Source: Granulosicoccus sp963833195 (GTDB lineage Bacteria > Pseudomonadota > Gammaproteobacteria > Granulosicoccales > Granulosicoccaceae). Taken from it: a DNA stretch of 64,000 nt. Positions 34,794-43,568 of the stretch are shown piece after piece. The stretch is taken from positions 310,001-374,000 of the forward strand of contig CAWHXF010000027.1 in assembly GCA_963833195.1 (NCBI GenBank), read 5' to 3'. Under the pieces are notes generated by a model. That model ran no database searches, had not been told where the DNA came from, and was given only the letters and a program-made list of their open reading frames with translations. How positions within the stretch are numbered: the first letter of the stretch is position 1; the number at the start of each line of letters is the position of its first letter. The translations under genes were made by a program, and so were the position numbers.

Positions 34794-36014
34794 ATGAGCG
34801 TTCGCTCGTACGGCGCACGGAAGGCACTGATGCTCGCGTGCCTGGCGATGGCGGGTCTGGTTCAGGCCGCGGCGGCGCACGCGGCCGGATCCGTCGCCGC
34901 CGACACGTTCGCGCAGGGGCGCGATGCCGGGCGCGTGCCGGCCGCGCCGCGCGATGCGTTCGCGGCCGGCTTCTCGGTGGCGCTCGAGCGCCCCGTCGCG
35001 ATGGATGCCCACCTCGCAGGCTTCGACGTGACGGTGGGGCCGGACGCGGACATCGGCGGCGACCTGTACGCGACGGGCGGCAGCGTCGAGGTGCGCGCGG
35101 CCGTCGCCGACGACGTCACCCTCGCCGGCGCCACCGTGGCGCTCGGCGCCGCGGCGAGTGTCGGTGGCAACGCGCGCGTCGTGGCGGGCGACCTGACGCT
35201 CGATGCGCCCGTGGCGGGCGACCTGACCGCCGGTGCGGGTCGCATCGTGCTGAACGCGACGATCGGTGGCGACGTGCGGCTCGCCGCCAGCGAGATCGTG
35301 TTCGGCGAGAACGCGCGCGTCGTCGGCACGCTGCGCTACGCCGCGCCCTCGCGCGTGGACGTCCCGGCAAGCGTCGCGGCGGCCGATCGCATCGTGCGCA
35401 CCGCGCTCGAACGCGAGGACGTGCGCGAATGGGGACGCACCGCTCGAGACTCGATGCCCGGGGCTCGCACGTTCGTGTCGTCGGCCCTCTTCGGAACCCT
35501 GGTGACGCTGCTGTTCCTGCTCGCCGTCGCCGCGCTGCTGTTCGCGTTCGCGCCGCTGCGTACCGAACGGCTGCGCGGCTACGCGGCACGCCATCCGTGG
35601 CACGCGGTGATGATGGGCTTTCTCGGGCTCGCGACCGTCGTCGGTCTGGTGCCCGTCGGCCTGCTCACCCTGGTGGGCATACCGCTGGTGCCGATCGCGC
35701 TGCTCGGGATCTTCCTGTTCTGGACGATCGGCTACGTGCTCGGGGTCTATGTCGTGGCCTGCCGGATCTGGGGGGCCGACGAGCCCTCTACACGCAGCGT
35801 GGCGAGTCGTCTCGGGGTACTTGCGCTCGGCATCGTCGCGTTCGCCGCGCTGAACTTCGTGCCGTTCGTCGGTTGGCTGATCAACCTCGCGCTGATGCTG
35901 CTCGGCCTCGGCGCCATGAGCACGGCCATCGCGGTGCGCCTCGTCACGCGACCCGACGCGAGCGGCGAGCGGCGGTTGCTGCTCACGCACGAGCCGCGCG
36001 CCGACGCGGCCTGA
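34794..36014 (+). CDS. Bactofilin-like beta-helix domain with C-terminal membrane helices
   Basis: A 406-residue envelope protein: signal peptide (to about residue 29), then a right-handed beta-helix made of short turns (GFDVTVGPDADIGGDLYATG, GATVALGAAASVGGNARVVA, APVAGDLTAGAGRIVL, NATIGGDVRLAASEIV) as in polymer-forming cytoskeletal (bactofilin) domains. It ends with four hydrophobic helices (about residues 230-390). The beta-helix should lie in the periplasm. The function is unknown; such proteins may organise the envelope. Its own FNR-type box suggests induction at low oxygen. Confidence 0.7.
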   Translation: MSVRSYGARKALMLACLAMAGLVQAAAAHAAGSVAADTFAQGRDAGRVPAAPRDAFAAGFSVALERPVAMDAHLAGFDVTVGPDADIGGDLYATGGSVEVRAAVADDVTLAGATVALGAAASVGGNARVVAGDLTLDAPVAGDLTAGAGRIVLNATIGGDVRLAASEIVFGENARVVGTLRYAAPSRVDVPASVAAADRIVRTALEREDVREWGRTARDSMPGARTFVSSALFGTLVTLLFLLAVAALLFAFAPLRTERLRGYAARHPWHAVMMGFLGLATVVGLVPVGLLTLVGIPLVPIALLGIFLFWTIGYVLGVYVVACRIWGADEPSTRSVASRLGVLALGIVAFAALNFVPFVGWLINLALMLLGLGAMSTAIAVRLVTRPDASGERRLLLTHEPRADAA

Positions 36015-36045
36015 ACCCATCCACACCCCAAGAGCGAGACACACG

Positions 36046-37068
36046 ATGAGCGAAACGATGAAGGCCGCGGTGGCGCACGAGTTCGGAGCACCGTTGCGCA
36101 TCGAAGAGGTACCCAGGCCCGCCGCCGGTGATGGCCAGGTGCAGGTCCGGCTCGAGGCCTGCGGCGTCTGCCACACCGACCTGCACGCGGTCGACGGGGA
36201 TTGGCCGGTCAAGCCCGGCTTGCCGTTCGTGCCCGGGCACGAAGGGGTCGGTATCGTGACCGAAGTCGGGCGCGGCGTGTCGGGCGTCGCCGAAGGCGAC
36301 CGGGTCGGCGTGCCGTGGCTCTACAGCGCGTGCGGGCACTGCCGGTACTGCCTCGGCGGCTGGGAGACCCTGTGCGAGCGCCAGCAGAACGCCGGCTACT
36401 CGGTCAACGGCAGCTTCGCCGAGTACGTGGTGGCGGATCCGGACTACGTGGCCCGCATTCCCGACGGGCTGGATCCGGCCGCCGTCGCGCCGATCCTCTG
36501 CGCGGGCGTCACCGTGTACAAGGGCCTCAAGGAGACCGACACGAAGCCCGGCGACACCGTCGTGATCTCCGGCATCGGCGGACTCGGCCACCTGGCGGTG
36601 CAGTACGCCAAGGCGATGGGGCGGCGCGTGATCGCCGTGGACGTGTCGGCCGACAAGCTCGCGCTCGCGACGGCGATGGGTGCCGACGCCGCCATCGACG
36701 CGAGCGCGGGGGACGCGGCCGCCGAGATCGTGCGCACCTACGGGGGCGCAGACGGGGTGCTGGTCACGGCCGTGTCCACCGAGGCATTCGCCCAGGGCGT
36801 GGCGATGCTGGCCCGGCACGGCACGCTGTCGCTGGTCGGACTGCCGCCCGGCACCTTCGACCTGAGCATCTTCGACACGGTGCTGAACCGCAAGACGATC
36901 CGCGGCTCGATCGTCGGCACCCGACTCGATCTCGCCGAGAGCCTGGCGTTCGCCGCCGAGGGCAAGGTTCGCACGCACTACACCGTGGAGCCGCTGGAGC
37001 GCGTGAACGACGTGCTGGACCGGCTGCGGGCGGGCAAGGTCGACGGTCGCGTCGTGCTGTCGATGTGA
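36046..37068 (+). CDS. adhP: Zinc-dependent alcohol dehydrogenase (AdhP-like)
   Basis: A 340-residue cytoplasmic medium-chain dehydrogenase interconverting ethanol-type alcohols and aldehydes with NAD. Catalytic zinc ligands C42, H65 and E66 (ACGVCHTDLH, VPGHEGVG) and structural zinc C96, C99, C102, C110 are all present; SGIGGLGHLAVQYAKAMG binds NAD. A ribosome site (GAGCGAGA) precedes the ATG. It is probably co-transcribed with the preceding membrane-protein gene (31-base gap). In a low-oxygen regulon it would re-oxidise NADH during fermentation. Confidence 0.9.
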   Translation: MSETMKAAVAHEFGAPLRIEEVPRPAAGDGQVQVRLEACGVCHTDLHAVDGDWPVKPGLPFVPGHEGVGIVTEVGRGVSGVAEGDRVGVPWLYSACGHCRYCLGGWETLCERQQNAGYSVNGSFAEYVVADPDYVARIPDGLDPAAVAPILCAGVTVYKGLKETDTKPGDTVVISGIGGLGHLAVQYAKAMGRRVIAVDVSADKLALATAMGADAAIDASAGDAAAEIVRTYGGADGVLVTAVSTEAFAQGVAMLARHGTLSLVGLPPGTFDLSIFDTVLNRKTIRGSIVGTRLDLAESLAFAAEGKVRTHYTVEPLERVNDVLDRLRAGKVDGRVVLSM

Positions 37069-37085
37069 GCGGGCCGCGACGATCG

Positions 37086-37478
37086 ATGCGCATCGCGACG
37101 CTGCTCGCCGGGTTGGCGGTCGCCCTGGCGGGCTGCGCCGGCACCGCTCCCGCGCAGCAGGATCACCCGGTGCGCGTGGACATGCAGGCGATGGCAGGCT
37201 CGCTGCGCACGATCATCGACACGGATCTCGATACCGGCATGGCGCCCGGGGAGCGGCGTGCGCGCGTGCTCGGCGCTCTCGACGAGATCGAACGCACGGC
37301 GTCGGGCATCACTTCGGAACAGCAGGTTCCCGTGCCCTGGTCGGTCATGGATCGCTACCTCGGCGCGTTCCTGTACGACGTGAGCATCGCGCGCATGTTC
37401 GCCACGCGCGCGCCCGCCAATCTCGTGCCGTCCGCACGGCTCGTGAACAGTTGTCTCGCGTGCCACACCTCGCTCTGA
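37086..37478 (+). CDS. Cytochrome c'-like lipoprotein
   Basis: A 130-residue lipoprotein: lipobox AVALAGCAG (C17), a mostly helical body and a single haem-c site CLACH (C123, C126, H127) three residues from the end. A C-terminal CxxCH on a ~110-residue helical protein is the layout of cytochrome c'-type four-helix bundles, which bind NO/CO or buffer electrons. The assignment rests on layout, not on a recognised signature. It lies 17 bases after adhP in the same direction. Confidence 0.6.
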   Translation: MRIATLLAGLAVALAGCAGTAPAQQDHPVRVDMQAMAGSLRTIIDTDLDTGMAPGERRARVLGALDEIERTASGITSEQQVPVPWSVMDRYLGAFLYDVSIARMFATRAPANLVPSARLVNSCLACHTSL

Positions 37479-37488
37479 AGCTCGGCGC

Positions 37489-37971
37489 GTGGCGCTGCTG
37501 ACGACGTGCGCGCTCGGTGCCGCGCTCGTCGCGCTGACCGTGCTGATCCACCACGAGGCGCTGCGGCTCGCGCTCGCCCTGCTGCCGCGTGCGGGCCGGG
37601 CGTCGCGGTGGCAGGGTTGCATCATCGTGCTCTGCGCGATGGCCGGGCACGTCGTCGAGGTGGAGCTGTGGGCGGCGGGCTTCTGGCTGTCGATCCACGT
37701 GCTGGAGCTCGGCTACATTGCCGGCGAGATCGCCAGCCCGAGCGCCTACGCCTATTTTTCGTTCTCCTGCTACACCTCGCTCGGCGTCGGCGATCTGGTG
37801 CCGCACGGGCAGATGCGGCTGCTCGCCGGCATCGAGGCGCTGAACGGTCTGGTGCTGATCGGCTGGACCGCCTCGTTCCTGCTCGTCGAGCTGCGTGAAC
37901 GGGGCGTCGCGGACGCAGGCTCCGCGCCGGCGCCCGGGCGGCCCGCCGATTCGCTAGAGCGCAGGACTTGA
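37489..37971 (+). CDS. Two-helix potassium-channel-like protein
   Basis: A 160-residue membrane protein with helices at about 4-32 and 43-75, a pore region (FSFSCYTSLGVGDLVP) whose TSLGVGD resembles the K+-filter TxGYGD with V for Y, and a last helix (ALNGLVLIGWTASFLLVEL). It belongs to the Ion_trans_2-like class without a cytoplasmic ligand domain. The GTG start lies ten bases after the cytochrome gene. The stop overlaps an FNR-type box. Confidence 0.65.
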   Translation: MALLTTCALGAALVALTVLIHHEALRLALALLPRAGRASRWQGCIIVLCAMAGHVVEVELWAAGFWLSIHVLELGYIAGEIASPSAYAYFSFSCYTSLGVGDLVPHGQMRLLAGIEALNGLVLIGWTASFLLVELRERGVADAGSAPAPGRPADSLERRT

Positions 37972-37981
37972 TCGGTGTCAA
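37968..37981. promoter_or_regulatory. FNR/FixK-type box upstream of the glycan hydrolase gene
   Basis: TTGATCGGTGTCAA, a strict match. It overlaps the preceding stop codon and is 88 bases before the ATG at 38070. Confidence 0.6.
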
Positions 37982-38069
37982 GCGGGCTCACCGGGCTCGG
38001 GCGCATCGTGTGGACCATGGACGACGCTTCGCCACGCCCCGCCAACGCGCCCGCCCGCGCGATGCGGCC

Positions 38070-40343
38070 ATGAGAGCGCGCCTCCCCTGGCGCTGGCTAG
38101 TGTCCCGTCTCGCGCGCCGTCACGGCTTCCTCGACCCGCTGACCCTCCACGCCAGGCTGCAGAACTTCGCGCAGCCTTCCGAGGTCGCCGAGCCCATCGA
38201 GCTGCTGCGCGCGGGTGCAGTCTTCCACGCGCGCGGGCTGCTAAACGCGCGCGTGATACAGCACAACCTCGACTGGGTCTGGCCCTACTGGATAGAGCGC
38301 CAGTTCGATCCCGCCGATGTGTCCTTCCTGCCGCGCGCGTTTTCGCTCACCCACGTGAACCTGACCCATCGCAACTGGACGGCGATCGGGCTGCCGGGGC
38401 GCGAGGCGCTGCCCATCGTCGATCCGCGCGGGCTATTGACACCGCACTGGGACGGCTGGTCGATCGACGTGTGGTGCCTCGATCGGAGCGGTGCCGAGTT
38501 GCTGCCGTCGCGCGCCCCGGCGGTCGTCCAGCGGCAGCGCCTGGATGCGCAGGGCCTCGGCGTGACCACGCACAGCCTTGCCGAAGGCATCGAGCTCGAG
38601 CTGGAGGCCCGCGTGGTCGCGACCGACGAGGGCGACGTCTGCCGGCTCGTCGCCACCGGGCGCATCGACGCGGGCGGCCAGCTCGTGGTCGCGCTGCGGC
38701 CGTGCAACCCCGAGGGCGTGAGCCGCATCGACGCGGTCGCGCTCGCGCCGGACCGCGCGGGCTGGCTCGTGGACGGCGTGCCGGCGGTGCGGTTCGACCG
38801 GCCCTGCACGCACCACCACGGATCGCGCTACGCCTCCGGCGACGTGCACGTGCACCTGCTCGATCGCGTCGAGCTCGACGCCGCGCGCTGCAACGTCGGC
38901 ATGGCCACGGCCGCCGCGGCGTTCGCGGTCGAGTCGGGGGCGGAGGCGAGCGTGACCGTCGACGTGCCGCTCGAACCGGCGGGCGGCACGCATCATCACG
39001 CGACCTGGCCAGAGGCGCTGCACGGGCGGGCCCGGCTGCGTGTGCCGGACGCGCGCTTCGTCGAGCTGTACGACGCGGCCGTCGCCACGCTCGTGCTGTG
39101 CACGCCGGACGACGCGTGGGCGGGGCCGTACACCTACAAGCGTTACTGGTACCGCGACGCGGTGTTCGTCGGGCACGGGCTGCTGTGCGCCGGCCTCGTC
39201 GATCGTGCACGTCACCTGGTGCACCGCTTTCCGCAGCGCCAGGGCCCGACGGGCTACTACCACTCCCAGGAGGGCGAATGGGATGCCAACGGCGAGGTCC
39301 TGTGGCTCGCCGAGCGCCTGGAGCGCTTCGGTGCGAAGCCGCTCGACGAGTCGCTCTGGAGCTCGCTCGTCGCCGGGGCCGACTGGATCGTGCGCAAGCG
39401 GCTGCCCGATCGCGGCGGGCAGCCGCACGAAGGGTTGTTGCCGGCAGGATTCAGCGCGGAGCACCTCGGTCCGAACGATCACTACTACTGGGACGATTAC
39501 TGGGGCGTGGCAGGGCTGCGCGCGGCCGCACGACTGGCCCGCCGCCGCGACCGCGACGAACGCGCCGACGCCTGGGACACCGCGGCCGACGCGTTCGCGG
39601 CGGCGATCGAGCGCAGTCTGGGTCACGCTTGCCGGCGGCTCGGGCGCGAGGCTCTGCCGGCCGCGCCGACGCGACGGCTGGACGCGGGCGCGATCGGCTC
39701 GCTGGTGGCGTCGTACCCGCTCGGGCTCTGCGCGCCGGACGATGCCCGGCTCGCGGGCACGCTCGAGTTCCTGCTCGAGCGCTGCTTCCACGAGGGCGGC
39801 TTCTTCCAGGACATGATCCACTCCGGCGTCAACGCCTACCTGACGCTGCACGTCGCGCAGTGCCTGCTGCGCGCCGGGGACTCGCGCCACGCCGCGCTCG
39901 TGCGCCGCATCGCCGAGCTCGCGTCCCCGACCGGACACTGGCCCGAGGCCGTGCATCCGCGCACCGGCGGCGGCTGCATGGGCGACGGGCACCACGCGTG
40001 GGCGGCCGCCGAGTGGATCGCGGCGATGCGAAACGGCTTCCTGCGCGAGGAGGAGCACGCACTCGTGCTCGGCGCCGGGCTGCTGCCGGAATGGCTCGTC
40101 GATGGCGAACGGCTCTCGTTCGGACCCGCACCGAGCGCGTACGGGCCCGTCACCGTGGAGCTCGTCGTCGAGGGTGAGGGAGGGCGGGGCGCGGGCATCG
40201 AGCTGAGCTGGCGCGCGAGCTGGCACGACGCTGCGCCCGCGCTGCGCCTGCGCGTGCCCGGGCACCGTGCGGTGGATATCGACGGCGCCGACGCGACGGG
40301 TCGCGCGTGGCTCGCGCGCCTGGACCATGACGGCTCCGCATGA
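38070..40343 (+). CDS. Glycogen-debranching-type (alpha/alpha)6-barrel glycoside hydrolase
   Basis: A 757-residue cytoplasmic protein. The N-terminal ~300 residues are a beta-sandwich (RARGLLNARVIQHNL onwards, LTHVNLTHRNWTAIGLPGR), the central ~400 a helical barrel as in amylo-1,6-glucosidases (YTYKRYWYRDAVFVGHGLL, GYYHSQEGEWDANGEVLW, DHYYWDDYWGVAGLRAAARL, DMIHSGVNAYLTLHVAQCLL, GDGHHAWAAAEW), followed by a beta-tail. The acid residues in EGEWDANGE and WDDYW are the likely catalytic pair. It would degrade or trim a reserve polysaccharide; the exact linkage is unknown. The next gene overlaps by four bases, so the two products probably act together. Confidence 0.7.
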   Translation: MRARLPWRWLVSRLARRHGFLDPLTLHARLQNFAQPSEVAEPIELLRAGAVFHARGLLNARVIQHNLDWVWPYWIERQFDPADVSFLPRAFSLTHVNLTHRNWTAIGLPGREALPIVDPRGLLTPHWDGWSIDVWCLDRSGAELLPSRAPAVVQRQRLDAQGLGVTTHSLAEGIELELEARVVATDEGDVCRLVATGRIDAGGQLVVALRPCNPEGVSRIDAVALAPDRAGWLVDGVPAVRFDRPCTHHHGSRYASGDVHVHLLDRVELDAARCNVGMATAAAAFAVESGAEASVTVDVPLEPAGGTHHHATWPEALHGRARLRVPDARFVELYDAAVATLVLCTPDDAWAGPYTYKRYWYRDAVFVGHGLLCAGLVDRARHLVHRFPQRQGPTGYYHSQEGEWDANGEVLWLAERLERFGAKPLDESLWSSLVAGADWIVRKRLPDRGGQPHEGLLPAGFSAEHLGPNDHYYWDDYWGVAGLRAAARLARRRDRDERADAWDTAADAFAAAIERSLGHACRRLGREALPAAPTRRLDAGAIGSLVASYPLGLCAPDDARLAGTLEFLLERCFHEGGFFQDMIHSGVNAYLTLHVAQCLLRAGDSRHAALVRRIAELASPTGHWPEAVHPRTGGGCMGDGHHAWAAAEWIAAMRNGFLREEEHALVLGAGLLPEWLVDGERLSFGPAPSAYGPVTVELVVEGEGGRGAGIELSWRASWHDAAPALRLRVPGHRAVDIDGADATGRAWLARLDHDGSA

Positions 40344-42793
40344 TCGGACGACTGGAGGCGCGCTGGCGGCGCGTTCGCCGCCTGTTCGATCGCGCGCGCT
40401 GGACCGTGCGGCTGTTCGGCATCGGGACCGCGCCGCCGGACGAGGGCTCGGTCGCCGAGAACCCGCGTGCCGGGCTCGTGCTGGTGCAGCTCGACGGGCT
40501 CGGGCGCGAGGCGCTGCAGCGCGCGCTCGAGCGCGGCGAGATGCCGTTCCTCGCGCGCCTGCTCGCACGCGAGCGCTACGCGCTGCACGACCTGTACAGC
40601 GGCCTTCCCAGCAGCACGCCCGCGGTGCAGGCGGAGCTCTTCTACGGCGCGCGCACCGCGGTTCCCGCCTTCGCCTTCCTCGATCGGCGCGCCGGGCTGC
40701 TGCGGCGCATGTACGACCCCGACAGCGCGCGGGCGATCGAGACGAGGCTCGCGGCGCGCGGCGAGCCGCTGCTCGCCGGCGGCAGCGCGTACTGCGACAT
40801 CTACACCGGCGGTGCAGCCGAAGCGCACTTCTGCGCCGCCTCGCTCGGCTGGAGCGAGCTGCTCGACGGCGTGCGCCCGCTCGCGTGGACGGGGGTGGCG
40901 CTGTTGTACCTGCCGCTGCTGCTGCGCGCGGTGCTGCTGACGGGCCTGGAGCTCGTGCTGGCGCTCGGCGACGTGGTGCGCGGCTGGTGGCGCGGCTACG
41001 ACGCGCTGGTCGAGCTGAAGTTCGTGGTATCGCGCATGGGCATCAGCATCCTGCTGCGCGACCTGATCACCATCGGTGCGTGCGCCGACGTCGCGCGCGG
41101 GTTGCCCGTGGTGCACCTGAACTATCTCGGCTACGACGAGCAGGCGCACCGGCGCGGTCCGGACTCGTGGTTCGCGCACCGTTCGCTGCGCGGCATGGAT
41201 CGGTGTCTGCAGCGGCTGTGGCGAGCGACGCACGGTGCACGGCATCGACACTACGACCTGTGGATCTACGCCGACCACGGCCAGGAGGCGACGACGACCT
41301 GGCGCGAGCTCACCGGGCACACCATCGAGGACACCGTGCGCGAGGCGCTCGCCGCCGAGCTGCCCGCCGCCGCGCTCCGGCTCGATTCGCTCGACGAGCG
41401 CATCGCGGGACAACGCGCCCGGCTGCTCGGCGGGCATCGCCTGCAGCGCATCATGGCGTCGGCCGGGGCGGGCCCGCCCGGACCTCGCGTCGCGGGTCGC
41501 TCGCTCGTCGCCGCCATGGGACCGGTGGGCCACGTCTACCTCGACGCGGAGGCGCCCACGGCCGACGCGCTGCAGCGACTAGCGCGCCGGCTCGTCGAGC
41601 GGGGTCGGGTGCCAGGCGTGCTGTGGATCGACGACGACGGGATCGTGCGCGCACGGGTTGGAGACACCGGCGACACCGCGCCGCGGCTTCCCGAAGACGC
41701 GGCGGCCGTGCTCGGCGCGTCCCATCCCTACCTCCACACCGCCGCGCGCGATCTCGTCGCGCTGGTCCGCCACGCCGACGCGGGCTCGCTCGTGCTGCTC
41801 GGTTGCGTCGCGGGTTCGCACCCCGTGTCGTTCCCGCTCGAGCACGGCGCGCACGCCGGTGCGGGACCGCGCGAGACGCGCGCCTTCGCACTGCTGCCGG
41901 GCGACGTGCGGGGACGGCTTCCGGGCGGCGGTCCGTTCCGGCCGCTGGACCTGCGCCATCGAGCGCTGCGACTGCTCGGCCGCGATCGCGCGCCGGCGCG
42001 CCATCGCTTCGCGGTGCAGGGCGGCCGCCCGCCGGCGGGCGCGTCGCGCCGCGGCGTGGTGCTGCGCGTGACGAGCTACAACGTGCACAGCTGCATCGGC
42101 ATGGACGGCCGGCTGTCGCCCGAACGCATCGCGCGCGTCATTGCGCGCGACCGACCGGACATCGTCGCGTTGCAGGAGCTCGATTGCCGGCGCGACCGCA
42201 GCCTCGGCGTCGACCAGGCCCACCGGATCGCGCGTCTGCTGGAGATGGAGTACCGCTTCCACCCCGCCTTCCGCGTCGAGGAGGAGGAGTACGGCGACGC
42301 CATACTGACCCGCCTGCCCGTGCTCGCGAGCCGCACGGGTGCGCTGCCGACGCCTCCCGGCCGCGAGCCGCGCGGGGCGTTGTGGCTCACGCTCGAGCTC
42401 GAGGGGCGGGCGATTCAGGTGCTGAACACCCACCTGGGACTCGGATCCGGCGAGCGGCTGGCCCAGGTGTGCGAGCTCGTGTCCGAGCGCTGGCTCGCGC
42501 ACCCCGAGTGCACCGGGCCCACGCTGCTGTGCGGCGACTTCAACGCGACGCCGCGCTCGCGCACGCTCGCGGGGCTGACCGTCCCCGGCGCCGACCTGGT
42601 CGAGGCGCAGATGCTGGTGCCCGGACCCCGCCTGCGCACCTTTCCGGGTCGACGGCCGAGCGTGTGCATCGATCACGTGCTGGTGCGCGGCGTCGCGGAC
42701 GTGCGCACCGTTCAGGTGCCGTGCGATGCGCTGTCGCGTCTGGCCTCGGATCACCTGCCGCTCGTGGTCGACGTGGAGCTTCCCGCGGGCTGA
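40340..42793 (+). CDS. Fusion of alkaline-phosphatase-superfamily and endonuclease/exonuclease/phosphatase domains
   Basis: An 817-residue protein. Residues about 45-330 resemble phosphodiesterase/nucleotide pyrophosphatase members of the alkaline phosphatase superfamily (LVLVQLDGLGREAL with metal D52, SSTPAVQAELFYG with the nucleophile Ser/Thr region, VHLNYLGYDEQAHRRG, LWIYADHGQE). Two hydrophobic helices interrupt this part near 177-212. Residues about 574-817 are a complete EEP domain (TSYNVHSCIGMDGR, DIVALQELDCRR, LNTHLGLGSGERL, LLCGDFNATPRS, SVCIDHVL, ASDHLPLVVDVEL). The substrates could be a phospholipid or a phosphorylated glycan, considering the glycan hydrolase gene overlapping upstream. 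Confidence 0.75.
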   Translation: MIGRLEARWRRVRRLFDRARWTVRLFGIGTAPPDEGSVAENPRAGLVLVQLDGLGREALQRALERGEMPFLARLLARERYALHDLYSGLPSSTPAVQAELFYGARTAVPAFAFLDRRAGLLRRMYDPDSARAIETRLAARGEPLLAGGSAYCDIYTGGAAEAHFCAASLGWSELLDGVRPLAWTGVALLYLPLLLRAVLLTGLELVLALGDVVRGWWRGYDALVELKFVVSRMGISILLRDLITIGACADVARGLPVVHLNYLGYDEQAHRRGPDSWFAHRSLRGMDRCLQRLWRATHGARHRHYDLWIYADHGQEATTTWRELTGHTIEDTVREALAAELPAAALRLDSLDERIAGQRARLLGGHRLQRIMASAGAGPPGPRVAGRSLVAAMGPVGHVYLDAEAPTADALQRLARRLVERGRVPGVLWIDDDGIVRARVGDTGDTAPRLPEDAAAVLGASHPYLHTAARDLVALVRHADAGSLVLLGCVAGSHPVSFPLEHGAHAGAGPRETRAFALLPGDVRGRLPGGGPFRPLDLRHRALRLLGRDRAPARHRFAVQGGRPPAGASRRGVVLRVTSYNVHSCIGMDGRLSPERIARVIARDRPDIVALQELDCRRDRSLGVDQAHRIARLLEMEYRFHPAFRVEEEEYGDAILTRLPVLASRTGALPTPPGREPRGALWLTLELEGRAIQVLNTHLGLGSGERLAQVCELVSERWLAHPECTGPTLLCGDFNATPRSRTLAGLTVPGADLVEAQMLVPGPRLRTFPGRRPSVCIDHVLVRGVADVRTVQVPCDALSRLASDHLPLVVDVELPAG

Positions 42794-42847
42794 CGGCACC
42801 CCTCGATCCCGCGCGGGCGTCGCCGCGACGTCGCCGGGGCGTCTGGT

Positions 42848-42861
42848 TTGCGCTGGATCAA
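42848..42861. promoter_or_regulatory. Weak FNR-like site upstream of hsp20
   Basis: TTGCGCTGGATCAA keeps one half-site (ATCAA) and a partial second. It is 119 bases before the ATG at 42981. Confidence 0.3.
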
Positions 42862-42980
42862 CGGCTCCCCCACCACGCTGCGTTGCACTGGGAGTTCCCC
42901 CACGCGGGGAGGCGTTCCGGCGCCGCGCACGCGTGGCGCGACCGAACATCGATCCTGCCCCACCGACGGAGCCTGCTCTC

Positions 42981-43541
42981 ATGTCCCGCAATTCCATGCT
43001 GTCCACCCTCCTCGATCGCGACCTGCGCGGCGATCTCTTCGGCGATCTCCAGGGCGAGATGGACCGGGTGTTCAACCGCTTCCGCGAGATCCCGCCGTTC
43101 ATGCCCGCCGCCCGCCTCGAAGGCGGTATGCGGATCGTGCCGCGCGCCGACATCAGCGAGACCGACCGCCAGATCCTGGTCGAGGTGGAGCTGCCCGGCG
43201 TCGAGCTGAAGGATGTCCAGGTGGACGTCGTCGACAAGGCCCTGGTCATCCAGGGCACCAAGCAGAGCGAGACGACGCGCGACGAGCGCAACTACCACCT
43301 CGTCGAGCGCTCGCGGGGCGAGTTCCTGCGTCGCGTTCCGCTCGGTTTCGATGTCGAGGCCGACAAGGTCGAGGCGAGTTTCGACAACGGCGTGCTGAGC
43401 GTGACGGTCGAGAAGCCGGTCCCGGCGAAGCGGCCGACGAAGCGCGTCGAGGTCAAGCCCGCCGCGAAGCTGCAGACCCCCGACGGGAACGAATCCGCCG
43501 AGCGCGAGGAGCAGAAGGAGAACGAGGCGGAGCCGGCCTGA
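42981..43541 (+). CDS. Small heat-shock protein (Hsp20/alpha-crystallin family)
   Basis: A 186-residue ATP-independent holdase chaperone. N-terminal amphipathic arm (LSTLLDRDLRGDLFGDLQGE), crystallin domain at about 50-150 (VPRADISETDRQILVEVELP, YHLVERSRGEFLRRVPLGFD, VEASFDNGVLSVTVEKP) and an acidic Glu-rich tail. The I-x-I/V-type assembly motif is not obvious. A GGAG ribosome site lies ten bases upstream. Hsp20 genes are frequent members of Anr/Dnr-type regulons, but the box here is weak. Confidence 0.9.
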   Translation: MSRNSMLSTLLDRDLRGDLFGDLQGEMDRVFNRFREIPPFMPAARLEGGMRIVPRADISETDRQILVEVELPGVELKDVQVDVVDKALVIQGTKQSETTRDERNYHLVERSRGEFLRRVPLGFDVEADKVEASFDNGVLSVTVEKPVPAKRPTKRVEVKPAAKLQTPDGNESAEREEQKENEAEPA

Positions 43542-43568
43542 CCCGCCGGGCGTGCGCAAGGGGGCGTT

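Noticed and set aside
37086..37478. Lipoprotein as a normal class I cytochrome c
   Set aside because: The only CxxCH is at the C-terminal end and no axial Met region can follow it, so a c'-like fold is more plausible.
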